Below, one piece after another: positions 1 to 13,111 of a stretch of DNA of 64,000 nucleotides. The position numbers and the translations under genes were made by a program. The notes beneath the pieces were generated by a model. It ran no database searches, was not told the origin of the DNA, and saw only the letters and a list, made by a program, of their open reading frames with translations. Origin of the DNA: Blakeslea trispora (Eukaryota; Mucoromycota; Mucoromycetes; Mucorales; Choanephoraceae); contig JAIWNE010000060.1 in the NCBI GenBank assembly GCA_025331445.1, positions 124,001-188,000 of the forward strand, given 5' to 3'. Within the stretch, counting starts at the first letter, position 1, and each line of letters starts with the position of its first letter.

Positions 1-1465
1 CTCTAATTGGATGATTAGATTCAATAGAATAGATTATTTTGAACGGCTTTTGAAACTGTTTCTGCTTTTATGAATTCTGGCTTTTTTGAGCGAAAGGAGA
101 ATGTGGCTCCTTGATCATTTTACTTCTTTCAGTTTTAATGAAAAAGATATCTAGAATACAAAGCAAAGCGGAATTCACTAGCCGCTTCGAGTCTAACAAT
201 TTATCAATATTAGCTGCTTTTGATTCTACTCGCGTTAACAATATTTCTCAACAGAAGCAACAGTTAACCTGTTAGTGGAAAAGTTTATGCGAGACATTCT
301 GTACTAATGCTTGTTTTTTATATCTGTCGTATTTCTTTTTGTACTATAGAATTCTGCCAATGTTTCCGAAAACAAGTGAGCTTCTGATCTTGCAATTAAA
401 CTAGATGATATTCTGGAGTAGATCATAGACGATCGAAACTATGATGAGGATGGCATCGAAGAAAACAATTTAGATAACAAAGATGAATAATTTACTTTTG
501 ATAGTCTCCCTGAAGATAGGTTCTTCATTTCTTATGTAAGAAATTCACAACAAATTGTACCGAGAACATTACTCTTTTGAGTATGCACTATGCACTTTCT
601 GGAAAAGATGTCAAGAAGAAAGGAAAAGAAGTGCAAAGAAGAATCGCTTGATGATGGTGACCTTAAAAATCCGAGGTCATCTAAGATACAATGTTGGTTC
701 GAAACAAGATCGGCATTCAAAATGAACTATTGTCTGTTTCTTTCTTTTTTAAGGATTACAGCTCATAAAGTTTGCATACAGAGTTCAAATCGGATGTTCA
801 CTAAAATGTGCAACATAGCATATGAATACGTAATAACGAGAGAATAATACGTAACTTTGTTTAGATAGACTTATGGTGTCTAAGTGTAACTGAATGGCAA
901 GAGACACAAAGACAATTTTTGTCCCACTTATGCATACAGTTGATCGACAAGTATAATGTGTAAACTTTCCTCCGAATCAAATCCAGATGCTTTGTATTTC
1001 TCAAAGACAATCGTAAAAGGTGCCCAGAAATACAGAAATTTGGTTTTATACTTTGCCAAAGAAGATGAAATGAAAAACTCTAAACTTCATTATGCTGAGA
1101 GGGTAATGAGGTTCTTCCAAATATGCTCACAAAATCAATAACAATGGCATGATCAAAATCAAAAAAAAAAAAAGTCCTCCATGTTTCTGTTGAACTCACC
1201 ATAGAATTTCATAAAGCCCGATATTAACATGTTCTTAGTATACTTGAATAAAAAGAAAAACTCCCTAGGCGTTTCAATGTATATATATATATTTATCAAA
1301 TGTTAAATTGGGAGGCAAGTCCAGTTCAGTCCTATTTTTGAGCAATTTAGCCTCACACAATCGTCCAAAATTGTTTGAAAGAGTAGGTGCTTTTAAACAT
1401 CCGGCAAACTGAGAGTGAAAGCACAACAATTTCTTTCCTTTTCTTTTCCTTTCTCAGTTTTGATC
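1..1465. other. Left-edge spacer, no supported gene
   Basis: I see no convincing gene here. Short open frames exist (590-847 and 956-1141 on the plus strand) but lack recognisable domains, clear splice partners or good start contexts, and the surrounding sequence is AT-rich with many stops. An A-run sits near 1160 and a short TA repeat near 1280. The last about 100 bases before 1466 are pyrimidine-rich (TTTCCTTTTCTTTTCC), as expected for the promoter and 5' leader of the phospholipase D gene, or for an intron acceptor just before its start codon. Confidence 0.5.
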
Positions 1466-4400
1466 ATGACAGCAAGTGCCATGACAACAAACTCTCTTAA
1501 GCAAAGCATGGCAGAAGAACAGCCGCATCAATTGAATGAACAAATACCAAACATCAAAGCTCATCAAAGCTACCATAAGCAACCAATGATTCACAGCGAA
1601 AGCGATTATTTTGGTCGTTTTTCTCCTCAAAGATCAAAACTTCCTGCAGGACAGTCATTCATGTCGCTTCCTTCAAACACTACAGCTTCTCAGCGACAAC
1701 CTAAGCAGATGCGACGTGGCATGCTTCAGAGAGTTGAGACAGCACCTCAAGATGGCTGGAGGCTAATTAAAAAGTGGATTGGAAGCAATAAATTACAGCT
1801 TCACATGGTCAAGCAGACTATGAATTTGGAACGCCAAGCAGAAACCAATATGCTCTCACCACTTGTCTTGGCCATGTTTCTCTCAAAAGACGATGATGAA
1901 AACAATGCAAAGCGTATTCCTGTATTTCTTGACAACATCACTGTCAAGGTAACCAAAGATGATGATGATGACTCCAGTATGACGAATTTCAGTAAAGGAT
2001 CAAATGATGGCAGAAAGAATAAATTTCGTGGAACCACATTCAAAATTGTTGTTCAATATGGCACTGGATCTGGGAAAATCAGCTGGTTTGTGTTCCGTCG
2101 ATATTGGGATTTTGTCAAACTTCATTACCACTACAAATATATGAACAGCAACTTGGATTCTAAAGCAGGCAATGGTCTTTTGTATAAACAAACAAAACCA
2201 CCTAGCTTTCCGAGTATACCAAAGCAGTATCTTCGAAGAAGTAAGCCTTCTCACAGCCAGCGTCATGCAATACATACACATCAAAGCGAGCAAGATATTA
2301 ATGTAGATCCTGACATCACTCAGCATACACCTTTCGTAATGGATGAAGATGCTGTGATGACATTGGTCACAATCAATGAAGAGCAGCCAAATGCATCTAC
2401 CCCTTCTATCACAGAAAGACCGGTACCAGTTCACAATGAGTTTTCAAATTTAGTTGATATTGTTCGAGCAGATCAAGATGTCTTGCATGCGATGGAACTT
2501 TATTTGAATCGACTAATATCAAGTTTGGCATTTTGCAGCAACATAAATCGATTATGTAGATTTCTAGAGATTTCAACTCTCGGAATACATCTTTCTGCAA
2601 AGTATCCGCAATCAAGCCATCATGGAAAAGAGGGTTACGCCTTTTTTCAGAGCAGAACAGACAAAGACCCAAGGCACAAGCGAGCTCGTTTTCAAGATGG
2701 AATTGTATGTTCACTTCCAACAGTAGGAGGCAAGCGAAGACGTAAGCCCAAATGGTTTATCGTCCGAGATAGTTATATTGTCTGTGTAGATAGTCCTGGC
2801 CAAGTAAGCTACAGAGATATATATATAGCCAGCCTTAGATTACACAAGCTGAATCGCTCAATTTCTTTTTCTTTATTAGGATGAGATCTATGATGTTTTT
2901 CTATTTGACCAGATGTTTGATATTCATCGACTGACTCTTTTCAGTGATAAACGATCTCATGCCAAAGGCAACCGAAGGAAAGTCAGGAATGCAATTGCAA
3001 ATGCATCTCATTGGACTTCAGGCAGATCTACTTTGTGTTTCAAAAACATGAACGGCGTTTATCATTTTCGAGCAAAAGACGAGAACACAGCAAGACAATT
3101 TGAAAGATCTATCCAAATGGTCGCACGTCACTCACTCTGGTGTCAAGTCAATAGATTTAAAAGCTTTGCTCCAGTTCGAGAGAACGTATCAGCGACTTGG
3201 TATGTTGATGGTCGAGATTATTTTTGGGATCTATCGGTAGCACTTGAAAATGCAACTGAATGCATCTATATTCATGATTGGTGGCTTTCTCCCGAACTCT
3301 TTCTAAGAAGGCCGGCAGCGAATAATTTGGAATGGCGTCTTGATCGCATCTTGAGACGCAAAGCAGATCAAGGTGTCAAAGTGTATATTGTGATGTATAA
3401 AGAAGTCTCAGTAGCCCTCCCTTTATTCTCTCATCAGGCCAAGCGTAATTTGCTGGCCTTGTCGCCCAACATTTACGTTCAAAGACACCCTTCCCGCACG
3501 TTGGACATATTTCACAAAGACACGGTCTTCTTCTGGGCTCATCACGAGAAGATATGTGTCATAGATAACGAAGTTGCCTTTGTTGGAGGAATTGACAAGT
3601 GCTTTGGTCGATGGGATACACCTACACATGCTGTCATTGATGATCGAGATCCTGATCTTTCCCCAGATAATCAAAATCCTCAAGTTTGGCCCGGTAAAGA
3701 CTATTCTAATCCACGCATCATTGATTTTCACACCTTGAGCAAGCCATTCGAAGACAACCAAGACAGAAAGACTTTGCCTCGTATGCCATGGCACGATATC
3801 TCTTTGCGAATTGCCGGTCCTGCAGCAAGAGATGTATCTCGTCATTTTGTACAGCGTTGGAATTTTCTTCGTCGAAAAAAACCAAATGCTCCTAAAAGAC
3901 CAACACCTATGTTGTTACCCGTACCTGAGGCTTACACCCATAAGATTGGATCAAATGACAAGCGTATTTGTCACCCTCATTTCTCAGAATCATGCCGAGT
4001 CCAAATATTGAGAAGCGTTTCGCCTTGGAGTATTGGATCTGTTGATCACGTAGAGAAAAGCATTCAAAATGCGTATGTTGAAAGTATTAGAGATTCAAAG
4101 CATCTGGTTTATATAGGTATGCCCTCAATATCTATTCCATCTACACCTGTTCATTTATTTACTAAAAAAAAAAATTAGAGAATCAATTTTTTGTGACCAC
4201 AACAAAGAGTGGCAATACAAAGATTGAGAACAATATAGGTGAAGCTCTCTATGAGCGCATTGTACGAGCTCATCAATTAGGTGAAAAATGGCGAGCTATC
4301 ATCATTATCCCTCTTGTGCCTGGATTCCCTGCAAATATTGATGAGATGGAAGCAACCACTGTGCGTATTATCATGCAATGTCAATATTTGTCTGTGGCGC

Positions 4401-5873
4401 GAGGACCCCATTCTTTATTGGCTAGGTTACATGCAGCAGGTGTACTGAATACGCATGAATATATCAATTTCTATGGGTTGCGAAATTGGGGTGAATTAAA
4501 CGGACAATATGTGACTGAGCAAGTCTATATTCATGCAAAGGTAAACATCATTTTTGCTATAGAGATCATTCACTCATACAGCTGAATAGACAATGATTGT
4601 TGATGACCAAACAGTGATTATTGGTTCAGCCAACATCAATGAACGCTCGATGCTTGGTACTCGAGATTCTGAGATTGCAGCTTGTATACAAGAAGACGAA
4701 AAGGATCTTGTTGAAATCACGTTTAATCACATACCTGTGAAAGTCAGCCGATTTGCACATCAACTTAGAATGAGACTTATGTGCGAGCATATTGGCTTGG
4801 ATGTGGATCGAATGGATCGTGAAAGAAGACGAGAGGTAAAAGACTATTTTCGGGAGCCTGTCTGGTCAAATTATCATTTGGACGATGATGATAAGAATGA
4901 CTCAGTTAACTGCACACCTCCCTATGTTCAAGTGACAGCCGAATTTTCACGGCCACTGAATGAAAGAGAACAGGCCGAACAAGAAAAAGCTGATCTTGAG
5001 CAAGACAAAAAGAGACAAAGAGCACAAGAGGAACAAAAGCAAGAGGAGCAAGAGATAAAGAGTATAGCAGAGACTTATTTGGATAGTTCAGATGATACTT
5101 CAAGCGAGAGTAGTCATGATACTCGCCTGTATAGCAAACCAATGGGTTTATCAAGTCAAGGATATGATAACAAAACAAGATTATCTCAATTACAATCTAC
5201 TCAAACATCCGACACCTCTCCATCCATCATGTCTCCCACAAAATCTATCTTTGGTAAACGCAGGAGTCTCAAGGAAGATTGTCATGATTTTTGGACCTCG
5301 CTTGACCCTGATACAGATAACAACAGTGACAGACGAGCATGGGAACAGAAAGGCAAGATGGGCGAAAGCAAACAAGAGGCCAAGGCATCTGATAACAAAG
5401 TAATTGAGTCTACAGCCAACTATTATAGCAGTGCTCGATTGGACCCCCTTTACATGGAAGATAAGACTGTAGCTGATGTTTATCACATGTTACAAGATCC
5501 CCTGACGGATGAATTTCAGGAATTTTGGCATATGCTTGCAAGAATCAACACTGATCTCTTTCGCCGTTGTTTTCTGGTGACACCTGATAACAACGTTCGC
5601 AATTGGGAGCAGTACAATCATTTTATCAAGATGGCTAAGCTGTTCTTGGGTCGTGTTGATGTCAAACATGGTGGAACAAAGACAACTGCTGCAGCCGCCA
5701 ATGTCACTGCGATTCCTCTCAATGAAGATGGCCAGATAATGGTTAAAGAGGTACTTTGTCATATTCGTGGACATTTAGTCATCTGGCCGAATCATTTTAT
5801 GGAAGAAGAAGATGAACAAAATCAATTTTTATCTAATGTAGATAAATTAGCACCTCTAGAAATTTTTGATTAA
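1466..5873 (+). CDS. PLD1: Phospholipase D with PX and PH domains (PLD1/Spo14 type)
   Basis: Phosphatidylcholine-hydrolysing phospholipase D, which makes phosphatidic acid at membranes for vesicle traffic and sporulation in the fungal family. Proposed exons are 1466-2803, 2880-4116, 4179-4540 and 4590-5873; together they stay in frame and give about 1406 aa. A PX domain lies around residues 150-350, with a low-complexity insert, and a PH domain spans roughly 400-540. The first HKD motif is HHEKICVID (near residue 667). The second, HAKTMIVDD, is split by the third intron and followed by GSANINER. The C-terminal tail is charged and coiled-coil-like (Glu/Gln/Lys-rich), then a helical segment. 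The open frame extends upstream through a GTG at 1415, but the first ATG is at 1466; 1481 is an alternative. Both catalytic motifs are intact, so the gene looks functional. The family call is secure; exact ends are inferred. Confidence 0.93.
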
Positions 5874-6189
5874 ACTTTTGATTTTTTTGGGAGGGATTTT
5901 TTTTTGGTTATAGAATTGTATATATTTGTTGTTTTTATAAAATAAAAGAAAATATAGGCATAAGTCATATACATAAAAATAATAATAATAATAATAATAA
6001 ATAAAATGGTATATCATATCATATTGGGTAAGCTTGTATGTATATATCCTCATAAAATAAAATAAAAATTATGCATAATATATATAAAAAAAAAGGGGGG
6101 GGGGATAAAGAGAGAGAGAGAGAAAAAGAAGGTGGGTGACAGAATATTAAAAAAAAATAGAGAAATGAACACGGAAACATACTTGGTTC
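5874..6189. other. Convergent 3' spacer with simple repeats
   Basis: This is the space between two converging genes. It holds an (AAT)n microsatellite at about 5978-6001, an A-run joined to a nine-base G-run near 6090-6105, and an (AG)n stretch at about 6108-6121. AATAAA-like words occur on both strands, consistent with shared polyadenylation. No gene is visible. Confidence 0.6.
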
Positions 6190-7589
6190 TTATTGCTGTG
6201 AGAATGGATAAGGAGATAGGTTTTGATATGTGTGGTGATACTGATACATAGCATCTATACAGGGATTTACCATATTGCTAGTCTCATGGTAAACGGGATG
6301 AACAGGTGATGAAGTATACGAGCTTGAAGAAGAAGAAGGGGACAACAATGGCGAGGAAGAAATCTTGTATTGATCGGTGATTGGACAGCTCAAGTCAAAC
6401 TCCTGATTGTGGCAACGAAATGAGGACAGAGCGGCATCCTCTGTCATGCCTGTGGTTGAAAGGGAGTAGCTCTCTTTCAGTCCATGATCGAATGCGTAAA
6501 ACATAGATAACGCATGCATCGGCTTTTGCTCCATCAGTAGACCGTTTGTTGAATTGTAAGCTGAACCATCAAAGTCATCAAACGAAGGACCAAAAAACTG
6601 AGTCGAGTACAGATCTGGATGGTGTTGTGACGATTGAGTAGGCTGCCATGAGAGATGGAATGCATTGTCAGTTTGGGATAAAGGTTCCTTTTGATATTTG
6701 TATCGTTGTTGTGCATCCATCATCAGCATGATCTCTTCAGGGCAAGAGGCATTTGAAGAAGCTGCTGAGCGTGAAAGAAGTAAAGGTGGAGTCTTACAGT
6801 CTTCTTGTTCTATTGAATAAGTAGGTGGAGAGACAGGCAAGAAGATACTGAGAGAGTTGTGCTGACTTCCATTCCTACGTGAAATACAAAATGGACACTG
6901 TCGAACAAATCGAGCAATTAATTCCTTTGGAATCCAAGAAAATCTCTTCCGAACCTAACAGAACAATGTGGAAACATGTTACTATGTGCATAACATTTCT
7001 ATACATTCTTTGTCCAACACATATATATAAACGCAGCTTCTCCCAAAAAAAAAAGAGAGCTTACCAAAGCCGAAGTTTTATCTCTACCACCATGATGAGA
7101 TTCACGATGAGCACGGACTAAGATGCCATAGATTTGTTCACGCATAGCCACTGGCTTTCTGTCATGACAGACTGCTTGTCTAGGAGATAATTGAAACATC
7201 TTCTTGACCCAGAATCGAAACTGAGCTGTAGAAACAGCAGTATTTCGAGGATCTTTTAGTACCTGCAAAATCATATCATACCGTTCTTGGTCAATCAATG
7301 CCTTGTCTCGCTTTTTTATTGACAGATTAAGTAGATAGTCTTGAACAATAGCATCGAATTCTTCACATGAAGGGTATTGGTCTTGATCATGAAACTGAGT
7401 TTGTAATATTTTCTGCTGATCCAAGACAATGTCGTTGCTTGGATGGGGTATCATTTCGGTTATATTTGAGTGAGTATAGGCATAATCGACTGGTTGGGTC
7501 ACTGAAGAGATCATAGGCATATAGTTCTGCTGAGCTCCGTCTTCCTCTTGCCGCTTTAAGTATGGGTGCTGCATTAAGCTTATAGACAT
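6190..7589 (-). CDS. HHCC (H2C2) zinc-binding domain protein, putative DNA-binding regulator
   Basis: Two exons on the minus strand (7589-7065 and 6954-6190) join in phase 0 to give about 429 aa. Near residues 160-200 the spliced protein has HRESHHGG, then IPKELIARFV, then CPFC, the histidine-histidine-cysteine-cysteine arrangement of integrase-type H2C2 zinc-binding modules, also known from yeast Spt10-like histone-promoter binding. The intron lies inside the finger, between the histidines and the cysteines, and splicing rebuilds the motif, which supports the model. No integrase core (DDE) or reverse transcriptase accompanies it. The C-terminal half is rich in Ser, Gln, Tyr and Pro, typical of a transcriptional regulator tail. 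A role in gene regulation is inference; an ancient domesticated integrase fragment is equally possible. Confidence 0.72.
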
Positions 7590-9496
7590 TTTTTTTTTAT
7601 TATTATTATTATGATTATGTAAACAAGCTCGACTTTTTTTTAAAGTTCGAATTAATTACAATGCGCGGGAAAGATACAGAGTAAAAATGAAAAAAAAAGA
7701 AGAGAAAGAGAAAAAAGAAATAAAGAAGAAAAAAAGAGAAAGAAAAAAAAAGGAAAAAAAAAGAAAGAATCAAACAGAAAAATAAAAAGGAATGATCGAG
7801 TAGAAATGAACCTCTTTTTTTTTTTTAGGCATAAATAATGATTAGGGGTCCAAGTAGTGCTTTTTCTTGATAGAAATACCTTTAGGAGAGTTTTTTTTTT
7901 TTTTAAGAAAAAAGACATCATGAAATCGGTGCGGCATAATTATTGGAGGAGGGGGTCTATAAAATAATAAAAATGATAATAAAGACACTTGAGCATAAAA
8001 AAGAAAAAAGAAAATGTAAGCAACAAACAAGACATATGGCGGCACGTTTGAAGGCATAATCATCCAAATAGAGTGTGATGGGCTCCCTAAAAAAACAATG
8101 GCTGTAGTATCATGTGCCCTTTTTTTTATTATTTTCTTAGGTACATATTCTTATATATTTTCATGCATGTATAAGACCTTTTGCTATTAATTTTTTTTAA
8201 AAAAAAAAAAGAGTCATTATGATCATAAAATATGATTTTTTTTCCCTCCTTTTCTCCCTATCTTACACTCTTTTCTCATCTTTACTCTATGATGCTTTAT
8301 TTACAAAGTGCATTGTTTGATGCAACATTAAGGAAATTTTTCATTTTTCATTAAAAAAAAAAGAAAATAAAGAGGCAAACGAATTAAAATATTGTTTCTG
8401 TTGCTACTAAACTGTAGGTTTAATAAGACCTGCATTCAATAAATATGTCTTGATGTCTTTTTTTTTTTGTCAAGCATTGTATGTTTGTATTAGCTGATGA
8501 ATGTCTCATTTGTATTTTAATCTCAGAAAAAAAAGCACCGAAAAACAACCATCACACTGACATTATTTGATTGCCTTTTTACTCATGTTTCGATCACAAC
8601 TATACACCGGAACAATGTTCAATTCTGCTCAAGTATAATGGCCTCACAGCATGCAATCTAAAAAAGAAATGGTTTACATACTACAATCCCTCATTACTTC
8701 TAAACGCGATGAGAGAAAGAACGTTGGCTGATATTAAATACAGTGGAGAATGTATTCATAGCAATGTTTTTTCTTTTTTTTTTTTGTCTGTATCATATCT
8801 TACATGTAAAACAAAGACGATATCAAATGCTTGCTCAAGCAGGTCAAATGGATACCTGCCACGAAGAAAAGAAAGAAAAAAGGAGAAATCAACAAGAGAT
8901 GCTTTCTCGGGTAAAATTATGACAGGTTTCATGATTTAGTAAAAGAAATTTGTGGCTCTTTCTTTTCCTATAAAAAGAGAAAGAAAGAAAGAAAATTATA
9001 ACCTTCTCGAAAATTACCTTTTACAATTCACGTTGTACAGTATCTCAACCTTGAGACTCAACTCTGGCTCAAAAATTGGCGGGGCTGCTGTGTCTGGGGG
9101 GGCTACTCCACCGGTAGTAAGCAATACGATTGGACACTGTTAGCCAATAAAAGTTGTTATTACCGTCGCTCATTTAAGCTTTCACATGCAATGCCTTTTG
9201 ATGAGTGGGCTCAAACAGAACATTACTAAAAACTACAAAATTTTCTCTCTGTTCTATCAAAGAGATTCATCAAGAGAATTACAGTGATTGAAAGCTTGTT
9301 CGGCTACAAATAAGGAACGAAAGTGAGTAAGACAATCAAGCTAATGAAGTAAGCCTTGTCTCAGAAACGAAGCTAGTAACGTCCTGCAATCCTTACAAGA
9401 GCTGGATTTCGTTTAAGGAACACTATTAGAGGAGTCAATGAAAGATATACTCCCGAGTAACATCGTTCTGGCTGAACATTTTGAGGACCTCCTAAC
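7590..9496. other. AT-rich divergent spacer and low-complexity tracts
   Basis: This lies upstream of the H2C2 gene and is dominated by A-, AG- and T-rich tracts (7685-7775, 7810-7830, 7890-7905, 8190-8215). Open frames here, such as 7652-7921 on the minus strand and 8571-8939 on the plus strand, are mostly products of poly-A/T composition (Lys- or Phe-rich) or use a TTG start, and I do not call them. An (AAAG)n-like stretch sits at 8978-8996 and a short G-run near 9095. No gene is supported. Confidence 0.5.
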
Positions 9497-9751
9497 TTGC
9501 TTGATAGAATGAAAGGCGCATTCCATTGTTTGAACCCTGAATGCCCTTCTGTCAGAAATGGTCGTGGGGTAAGTGGCCGTGACAAGCTGTCTGCCCTTGC
9601 TATTGCCATTTCCGGAATTACAACTTTGCTCTTTCAGCAAACCCTCTCTGCTTTCTCAAGAACCATCAGTCTCTCCAACACTGAACTGCACAACAAAACA
9701 GCATCCTTCTGTACAAGAAGCGGTGTATTGGCTGCACGCGAAGCGCGATGA
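9497..9751 (+). pseudogene. Fragment of a transposon protein, TnpB/Fanzor-like zinc-ribbon end (relic)
   Basis: An 84-codon frame encodes a compact segment CLNPECPSV followed by GRDKLSALAIAISGI. That is a C-x4-C half-ribbon, then an Arg-Asp and Ala-rich helix, resembling the C-terminal zinc ribbon and RD(x)nA helix of TnpB/Fanzor-type nucleases. Just upstream the same frame is broken by several stops (for example TGA in the 9480s), and no RuvC core can be read, so only a relic remains. The frame opens with a TTG, so 9497 is a frame boundary rather than a real start. The family call is my pattern recognition and is weak; another transposase zinc ribbon is possible. Confidence 0.3.
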
Positions 9752-10552
9752 GCAAGGTTGTAAGTGTTACATAAACTCTAATTGCTTTAAATTGCTAAAA
9801 CTTCTCTCCCCCCCCCCAAACATGACAGCCTTGCCCCTGGATTACGTAAAACCAACGATCTTTCAAGATGATTGTTTTGACGATATGCCCCTTTACGCTA
9901 TTGTCTGGTAGATTCAAACAGTAAAGAAACAGATCCAATCACTGTGATTTAACGTGTCAAGTTTATTTGATGTACTTGTTAAACAATAGAGATACTTGGC
10001 TCTTTGTTTGTAGGGCAGTTGACAAATGAGCAAAAAAAACAAAGAAGGGCAGCACCTCTCTTTCTATACTATTGTAAGATAATACGCTCTCAGGGCCATG
10101 GGAAATCTTTCTTTTTTCTTATAGCTTTTCTGATGGAAGCACGTTTTTATTTATTTTTTAAGAAAAGAGCGAATATTACATAGACTATTTGAAAGTCGTA
10201 GATTTTTTTAAGCTTTTTTTTTTTTTAGAAAAAGGAGGGGTCAGACTGTGTAACCCATTTGAAAATTTCTCTCCTAAAGAACTCCCTACTGTTATTCATA
10301 GCCACTCATATCATTAGACTCAATCCACCAAGACAAGAACCATTCAGCCCAAATGAAGCCAATCATGGGTCTTCTTTAAAGACGTTTAAACTAAGAAAGA
10401 GAGAGAGAGAGAGAGAGAAAAAGAGTAAGGCTCACAGTGTTAAATTTTATTGTTTCTTGCTGTAGCCGCATGATGATGGTTTTGGTACTGCGTTTTTTTA
10501 TTATTATTATTTCTTTCTCTCTCTTACGCGAATATTTCTCATTTATTCTTTA
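9752..10552. other. Spacer upstream of the HPC2-like gene
   Basis: No gene is recognised. There is a C-run near 9810, T-runs at 10150 and 10215, and a (GA)n microsatellite at about 10399-10419. The last 60 bases before 10553 are T- and CT-rich (TTATTATTATT, CTCTCTC), a usual layout of a fungal core promoter and leader. Confidence 0.5.
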
Positions 10553-12891
10553 ATGAAGACTGTTCGTATTCATGTCAATACGAGTGATCAGACTCGTCCT
10601 GTGGTCTTCAACTATAGACAGCTTTACAAACGTGAATTAAAAAAACAAGAACCAGTTGAAGAGTTGCCTCTGGTTGAATCAACAGACGACGATTTCTACA
10701 AGAACTTGTTGAAACGAGCAGAAAAATATGCGATTGACGACGATGATAACGATGAAGGTTCTGAAGAAGAACAAGCAGTAGTAAAGTGTGTTGGATTCGA
10801 GATGGATGATTGGCTAAAAAGACAAGCTTTATAGGAATCAAAGAAACAAGTAGGCGATAACTATGACTTTGAAGATCCCTTTATCGATGACAGTGAGATG
10901 TTACTGGACGAACCTCAAGAGTATACTGTACCTGAGTTTGATGGCTTTTTCGTCTATCACGGACCATTGGATGGTGCCGAAGCTCAAGAAAGGTAAGGTT
11001 AAATAAGAGAAAGAAAGAGGGAACAGGCTAGTATTGATCCATTTCTGTCAAAAGCGAAAAGAAACTAGCTCCAAATAAACGAAAAGCACCTGCACGAGCA
11101 AAGCCTTCCGTCTCTTTCACAGCCAATTCCCATGGCAACGCAACCAATGCAGCTGCCACTACTTCGAAGAAGCCTAATAATGCAAACAATAGTAACGGTA
11201 ATTCAACTAACGAAAAGAATCGCAAAAAACCAACAGCAGCTCAGGACGATACTATCGAAGTAACACCAAGAAAGCCACCGACTTCATGTGCTTCCAATAA
11301 ACCCAACACAAGTTCAACAGCTACTCATTCTACGATCGCCAAAAAGCCTACTGCAACTCATACTACCGTCGCCAGACCAGAACCCAGTACAAGTGCAGGA
11401 TTAGCATCTACCAAAAAAGTAGCCTCTACTACCGATCAACCCCCCAAGAAGAAAAAGAAGGTAGACACAAAGACTGAGCCTATTCCATCTGCTACACCAG
11501 CTACCACTACACCACCAGCTGAAGTGCCGACTGAGACTGCAACAAAAAAACCTCAGGAAAATGCTGCTGAAAAGAAAAAGAAAGTACCTGTAGACTTGGT
11601 AATACATTTAAGATATCCTTTGTTGTTTTCTTTAGACTCATCATCGTGTTAGAAACCACTGGATCCGGAAATAGAGGTATTGATGGAGAAATTAAGATAT
11701 GATGTTCAATTTGAAAGTTTCGAAAATAAGGCCAAGTTCCCTCTTGTATTGAAGCCTACTGTTCTTGAAGCTGGTTTGGTTGCATTACGCAAGAACAGAG
11801 TGATTGACGAAAACCTTGTTCAACACTTGATGAAAATCTTGCCTTACAATCGATTTACACTCAAGGTAAAATATGTATACTCGATTAAGCGCAAGAAGTC
11901 AGCTAAAATCGAATTTAGAAATTTCTGACTACAAAATCGGGTCAAATGCGAGTGGATGAACTACAGCAGGAGATTGATGAACTGGCTATTTTACTGAAGC
12001 AGACAATTGATAAAATGATGCCTGAACAACAACGAGCGTTTAATGAAAAGTTGGCTCAATCACGTAATATGCCGTATTGGTTATTCTCTTGTAAAAAAAA
12101 AAAAAAAGGTACTCATCTTTCCCCCTTTCTATAGAGCCTAGTACGGATGAAGATGCACCAACACCCAAGTTTAGATGCAATGATGAAGTCAGGAAGATTT
12201 TATATGATATTATTCAGACAGAAGAGCAATCCATTCACATTGCTAACCAAGTAGCGTATGTATAGTCTAGTGTGAAAGAAATGTCAAATAACATTCATCA
12301 TTAGACTGCATAAGGATCCCGAGAAGAAACAAGAGGCACTTGCATCCGATGGTAAAGCTAGAAAACTCATGTATCAGCGCGTAAGTGGATCATGTCTCAA
12401 GTGACTACATGGTTCTAACATACGTGTATAGCTTTTGTCGTGTTGGCCAGAGGGTTGGATGAATTCGTATGAGATGAGTCGACAATATAGCCAATTTAAA
12501 TCAAAGATTCAAGGTTCAGACAAAAAAGCAGCACAAGCAGCACAGGTTGCCACTACTTCTACAGTTGCATCATCTCCCGTTGCAAACCAGCCTTCAGCTA
12601 TGGATAGTAAAAAGAGAAAAAGACCGGCTTCTTCTACATCAGAAGATACACAACGTAAGTTGAAGTCAAAAGGTTTCCCTCCCCCCCTCCTCCGCTATTT
12701 AATCAATGTTGCTGATATTCTGTTTAGTGTCTGATATTCAAAAGAAGTCAAGGCCACCTTCCAATGTGCAAGTCATCAACATAGATACAGATGATGATGA
12801 TAATGACGACGAAATTAAACAACCATGGAAACAATCGAATTCAATGCGAATTGATGCTCTTATCAGTCAACCAAACACACCTGGAAAATAG
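10553..12891 (+). CDS. HPC2: HPC2/ubinuclein-like subunit of the HIRA histone chaperone complex
   Basis: Nine exons (10553-10780, 10835-10992, 11055-11598, 11653-11865, 11919-12073, 12142-12255, 12305-12380, 12432-12654, 12728-12891) keep one frame and give about 624 aa. Exon 2 encodes the hallmark Hpc2-related domain: YDFEDPFIDDSE followed about 20 residues later by DGFFVYHGPL, which in ubinuclein and Hpc2 contacts the HIRA/Hir proteins for replication-independent H3-H4 deposition. Exon 3 is a low-complexity Lys/Thr/Ala/Pro linker with basic stretches such as PPKKKKKVD, a probable nuclear signal. Exons 4-8 form the ubinuclein middle helical region (KPLDPEIE, then LPYNRFTLK). The C-terminus has an acidic DTDDDDNDDE patch. 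The exon 5 donor is uncertain: an alternative GT at 12109 would leave a 26-nt intron and add a poly-Lys run, so I prefer 12074-12141. Confidence 0.88.
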
Positions 12892-13111
12892 AGCACTTTT
12901 TTTTTCTGCACAAGAGAAATGGGTCACTATTATACGCTCAATAAATCGTGTTTTATCTGCTGCTTAAAAACATTTTCAAAATAAAAATGTTACTCATACA
13001 AGTGTTCTTTATTTTTTTCGATACTGTGGTATAATATCCATTGTCTAATTCCTTATGTGTCTACATTTTATTTTATTTTATTTGCATATATGTACAAATG
13101 TTGCAAGATAT

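Noticed and set aside
7652..8063. Phe/Leu-rich minus-strand frames
   Set aside because: They are reverse readings of AG- and A-rich low-complexity DNA.
8571..8939. 122-codon plus-strand frame
   Set aside because: Starts with TTG, contains poly-Phe and poly-Lys stretches caused by T/A runs, and has no domain or splice partner.
9373..9640. Two overlapping minus-strand frames of 75-78 codons
   Set aside because: They lie opposite the relic zinc-ribbon frame, which has the better motif content; no domain is visible on this strand.
12074..12134. Alternative intron of 26 nt in the HPC2-like gene
   Set aside because: Too short for splicing and adds a poly-Lys run; a 68-nt intron using GTATTG and CCTAG keeps the frame.
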